Positions 51,715-53,741 of a stretch of 53,741 nucleotides of DNA are shown piece after piece. The notes beneath the pieces were generated by a model. It had not been told where the DNA came from. It did no database searches and worked only from the letters and a program-made list of their open reading frames with translations. The position numbers and the translations under genes were made by a program. Position 1 is the first letter of the stretch. Every line of letters starts with the position of its first letter. Source of the stretch: Deltaproteobacteria bacterium UBA6106 (lineage in GTDB: Bacteria > Desulfobacterota > Syntrophorhabdia > Syntrophorhabdales > Syntrophorhabdaceae); assembly GCA_002428485.1 (NCBI GenBank), contig DIWM01000046.1, positions 1 through 53,741 of the forward strand, read 5' to 3'.

Positions 51715-52420
51715 TTGCCTCCGCCCCCCCCTCACCCTGACCCTCTCCCGCAAGGGGAGCGGGAATCACTTTGATATGTGGAGTTAGACTTGCCATGAGC
51801 TATGAGCTATCAGCCGTGAGCTATTTTGTGCCGTCTGTGCCCTGGCCCTCTCCCGAAACTCGATGCTGGATGCTCGATGCCGGATACTGGTCAGTTGCAA
51901 TTCAAGAAACAAGTATCGAAATACGAGTCTGTTTTTTTAAACGTTGAACATTGAACATAGAACGTTGAACGGATTTTCCTATGAGCTATGAGCCAAGAGC
52001 TGTTTTGTCCCCCCCCCCTCACCCTGACCCTCTCCCGCAAGGGGAGCGGGAAAAATGATACTGCTGTGCTACCCGTGCCCTGACCCTCTTTCCATTGCAA
52101 GACGGCAACATTCCCCCTGGCAAGACGGCAACATTTCCCCTGGCGAGACGGCAACATTTCCCCTGGCGAGACGGCAACGACAGTCCCCTCTCCCTTGGGA
52201 AAACCACGACAGTTCACTCTCCCCTGGAGGGAGAGGGTCAGGGTGAGGGGGAACTCAAGCAAGGAGCGCGCAAGCAACATCGTCCCCTGAGAGCATCATA
52301 GCAACATCGTTCACTCTTCCCTTGCGAGACGGCCACAACAATCCCCTCTTCCCTGGAGGCAGAACCACGACAGTTCCCTCTCCCCTGGAGGGAGAGGGTC
52401 AGGGTGAGGGGGATATAATG
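51715..52420. repeat. Repeat field: CCCTCACCCTGACCC family plus heptamer families
   Basis: The gap 51627-52496 holds no gene. Four copies of the CCCTCACCCTGACCCTCTCC family are at about 51727-51765, 52010-52052, 52217-52253 and 52377-52412, the last two inverted. Between them are three 7-base families: CCATGAGCTATGAGCTATCA (near 51794), TCGATGCTGGATGCTCGATG (near 51859) and GTTGAACATTGAACATAGAA (near 51942). A tandem block is listed separately. Confidence 0.85.
52097..52178. repeat. 23-base tandem repeat, 3.5 copies
   Basis: Unit GCRAGACGGCAACATTYCCCCTG, with copies starting at 52097, 52120, 52143 and a partial one at 52166. Copies differ at only one or two bases. Degraded derivatives continue to about 52380 (GCGAGACGGCCAC, CCACGACAGT). 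Confidence 0.85.
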
Positions 52421-52438
52421 TTGAACGGGCTCTTCTTG

Positions 52439-52467
52439 TTGACAACATGAGGCAGCTTTGTTATGCT
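52439..52467 (+). promoter_or_regulatory. Sigma-70 promoter of tRNA-Leu
   Basis: TTGACA (52439-52444), 17 bases, TATGCT (52462-52467). The expected start near 52474 is 23 bases before the mature tRNA. Confidence 0.7.
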
Positions 52468-52477
52468 CTTTTCGCCT

Positions 52478-52813
52478 TTAAGGGATAGGCAATAAAGCCG
52501 GAGTGGTGGAACTGGCAGACGCGCCGGACTCAAAATCCGGTGGTGCTTGGCACTGTGCGGGTTCAAGCCCCGCCTCCGGCAATAATAAATTCAAACATTT
52601 ACAAATCATTTTTTCGTAACCAATCATTTTCCATCCGAACCTGCCATTACCAAATGAGATGCATTGGAATCTCTCTTCTTTAAGCAATTCTGCAACCTTA
52701 TTGGCAATGGCCTCAATATCGTGATCTTCAAATTCAGCCTTTTTACTTACCCCTACCCTTCCACTGATGACTGAGGGCTTATTGTTATAGTTCCATGTGA
52801 GATCGAGGACCAT
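52478..52813 (-). CDS. Hypothetical protein reading into the antisense of tRNA-Leu
   Basis: Not recognised. An ATG at 52813 has GAGGAG 9 bases upstream, and the first 75 or so residues look protein-like (VLDLTWNYNNKPSVISGRVG, then ANKVAELLKEERFQCISFGNG). The last 35 residues (from LLPEAGLEP) come from the reverse strand of the tRNA, a well-known artefact ending. The original protein was probably cut here, or ends by running through the tRNA region. The -35 box of the toxin-antitoxin promoter and a palindrome lie just upstream on the other strand, so the two could share an operator. Confidence 0.4.
   Translation of the reverse strand: MVLDLTWNYNNKPSVISGRVGVSKKAEFEDHDIEAIANKVAELLKEERFQCISFGNGRFGWKMIGYEKMICKCLNLLLPEAGLEPAQCQAPPDFESGASASSTTPALLPIP
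52497..52581 (+). tRNA. tRNA-Leu (anticodon CAA)
   Basis: An 85-base class II tRNA. Acceptor arms are GCCGGAG and CTCCGGC (7 pairs), discriminator A, and no encoded CCA. The anticodon stem CCGGA/TCCGG encloses CTCAAAA, giving CAA for the UUG codon. A long variable arm (GTGCTTGGCAC) and the T-arm GCGGG-TTCAAGC-CCCGC are present. It is a normal elongator leucine tRNA and not the selenocysteine tRNA. Confidence 0.97.
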
Positions 52814-52834
52814 CAAATTTATCTCCTCTTAAAA

Positions 52835-52888
52835 AAACTGTTAAATAAAATTTAACAGTTTGAAGCTGATTCAAAATTACAGTATAAT
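52835..52888 (+). promoter_or_regulatory. Palindrome and sigma-70 promoter ahead of the DUF433/DUF5615 pair
   Basis: AAACTGTTAAAT (52835-52846) and ATTTAACAGTTT (52850-52861) form a perfect 12-base inverted repeat. TTGAAG (52860-52865), 17 bases and TATAAT (52883-52888) form a good promoter whose -35 touches the right arm. This is the layout of an autoregulated operator. The leader to 53013 also contains an open stretch ending SFLKGTER without a good start, possibly a remnant. Confidence 0.65.
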
Positions 52889-53013
52889 ATGAAATAAGGC
52901 TGCTCCGGAGTACGAGAAGGATCAAGGAGCTTGCTCTGTCGCAACAGAAGGCGCTCCTCAAGAAGATAGATTCCTTCTTGAAGGGGACAGAGAGGTAGCC
53001 AGAGGAGGATATT

Positions 53014-53259
53014 ATGACACAACTGGACCGCATTACAATCGATCCTGAGATATGCCTCGGCCAGCCGACAATCCGGGGCATGAGAATAACGGTCTCCATA
53101 GTTCTCAAGCAGGTGGCAGCCGGCATGTCCGTAAAGGAGGTTGTCACAGCATATCCTGAACTGGAAGAGGAAGACATCAACCAGGCGTTGCGTTATGCAG
53201 CATGGCTTTCTTCAGACAGAACAAAACCCCTCCCGATAAAAGGGGCAGCAGGTGCCTGA
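53014..53259 (+). CDS. DUF433 antitoxin-like protein
   Basis: An 81-residue protein with the DUF433 pattern: RITIDPEICLGQPTIRGMRITVSIVLKQVAAGMSVKEVVTAYPELEEEDINQALRYA, a small helix-turn-helix-like fold. Family knowledge: DUF433 proteins are usually encoded before a DUF5615 PIN-like protein and are taken as VapB-type antitoxins. AGGAGGA lies 5 bases before the ATG. The next gene overlaps it by 8 bases, as expected for such a pair. Confidence 0.9.
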   Translation: MTQLDRITIDPEICLGQPTIRGMRITVSIVLKQVAAGMSVKEVVTAYPELEEEDINQALRYAAWLSSDRTKPLPIKGAAGA

Positions 53260-53633
53260 ACTCTCCTTCCTTGCGGATATGAACATATCGCCACTGACTG
53301 TCTCTCACTTAAAAAAACAGGGGTGGAACGTCATTCGTGCTTCAGACGTCATGGACAAATCGACAAAGGACATTGATTTACTGGAGTACGCACGAAAACA
53401 CGGGATGGTCATCATCACTCAGGACCTTGATTTTTCTATGTTGCTGGCCCTCAAAGGCTACGAGAAACCGAGTCTCGTCAACGTTCGTCTTGAAGAGGCA
53501 AGGCCGGATTATGTCACAAGCCGGATCATCGACACCGTGTCGGAACTGGAACAGGAGTTAGCAAAGGGTGCACGTGACCGTCGACGAAACCTCCGTCCGT
53601 TACAGGTACCTACCCATCAAACAGGAACTCTAA
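53252..53633 (+). pseudogene. DUF5615 PIN-like toxin with 3' frameshift
   Basis: GTG start inside the antitoxin gene. It reads SFLADMNISPLTVSHLKKQG, then MVIITQDLDFSMLLALKG with the acidic PIN-like residues, and IIDTVSELEQELAKG. After about codon 106 (near 53567-53575) the normal family ending appears only in the +1 frame: VTVDETSVRYRYLPIKQEL and a TAA at 53631. The original frame instead runs on to 53686 with an unrelated tail (RDRRRNLRPL). One extra base or two missing bases explain this. The nuclease core may still work, but the gene looks recently damaged unless it is a sequencing error. Confidence 0.75.
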
Positions 53634-53701
53634 GTCTGACCCCTCTGTTCTTCCTCTTTAAGGTCACGGCTTGCATCAATAAGTGAATGATACAGAATGA
53701 A

Positions 53702-53741
53702 CTGCCCCGCCGCAAGCAGCGGGGTATCAGAGGATAGAAAC
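53702..53741. repeat. Hairpin at the window end, possibly the edge of a repeat
   Basis: CCCCGC (53705-53710) pairs with GCGGGG (53719-53724), followed by TATCAGAGGATAGAAAC up to the last base. It could be a terminator-like hairpin after the DUF5615 gene or a dispersed repeat. The GAAAC ending resembles CRISPR repeats, but only one copy is visible. Confidence 0.4.

Noticed and set aside
52497..52581. The long-variable-arm tRNA as a selenocysteine tRNA
   Set aside because: The acceptor stem has 7 pairs and the anticodon is CAA, so it is tRNA-Leu. A tRNA-Sec would have an UCA anticodon and an 8-pair acceptor stem.
53564..53580. Programmed -1 frameshift at A-AAG-GGT in the DUF5615 gene
   Set aside because: The heptamer fits the slippery pattern, but a -1 shift gives a stop within four codons. 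The family's true ending lies in the +1 frame, so a mutation or sequence error is more likely.

Overview
The window looks like chromosome from an anaerobic, aromatic-compound-degrading deltaproteobacterium (Desulfobacterota), most like the Syntrophorhabdus type. This is inferred from gene content: two TRAP transporters, a phenylacetate-CoA-ligase-type enzyme, an AAHS-family aromatic-acid transporter, a xanthine-dehydrogenase-family molybdoenzyme with a CoxG-like protein, sigma-54 control, and a conserved rimP-nusA-infB to pnp cluster. No rRNA gene or other species marker is present.

Layout. Bases 1-6750 (+ strand) hold housekeeping genes: the 3' part of valS, a DUF294 nucleotidyltransferase, a CBS-pair protein, gatC, gatA and a family-4 uracil-DNA glycosylase. 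Bases 6840-9420 hold a secreted FecR/DUF6600 protein and an IS481-type remnant. Bases 9421-28511 (all - strand) form a catabolic and regulatory island. From upstream to downstream it has a soluble PAS histidine kinase and an NtrC-type activator, then a molybdo-hydroxylase operon (FAD subunit 2, a small Cys protein, CoxG-like, FAD subunit 1, 2Fe-2S subunit, Mo subunit), a terminator, a MoaD/ThiS-like protein with TRAP set 2, then TRAP set 1, an aryl-CoA ligase and an MFS transporter. Bases 28800-46760 (- strand) hold sppA, scpA, a DHH-CBS-CCA nucleotidyltransferase, xerD/C, dut, an M16 peptidase, pnp, rpsO, truB, nrnA, rbfA, DUF503, infB, nusA, rimP, an rlmB-like methylase and pyrF. The last 7 kb hold an EamA transporter, rtcB with archease, an outer-membrane porin-like protein, a repeat field, tRNA-Leu(CAA) and a DUF433/DUF5615 toxin-antitoxin-like pair.

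Three observations stand out. (1) rtcB is full length but has an in-frame TGA exactly where the family has its metal-binding cysteine (GGVGYDIN-TGA-GVRL). A hairpin that fits bacterial SECIS rules starts 14 bases downstream, so this RNA ligase is probably a selenoprotein, and archease lies just upstream of it. (2) Two operons of the catabolic island share one control layout: a -24/-12 promoter (TGGCATA...TTGCT), dyads of the form TGTAAC-N6-GATACA near 106-116 and 295-302 bases upstream of the -12 element, and a shared TCTTGCYGTTATTATT element between them. The NtrC-type activator next to them is the obvious candidate to bind the dyads. (3) Many intergenic gaps are filled by short degenerate repeats with a 7- or 14-base period, of several unrelated sequences but one architecture. 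They are often arranged as large inverted repeats and in places supply a stop codon or the translation start region of the neighbouring gene.

Working model (inference): aromatic acids enter through TRAP or MFS transporters, are activated to CoA thioesters by the PaaK-like ligase and are oxidised or reduced by the molybdoenzyme. The soluble kinase and activator pair switches both operons on through sigma-54.
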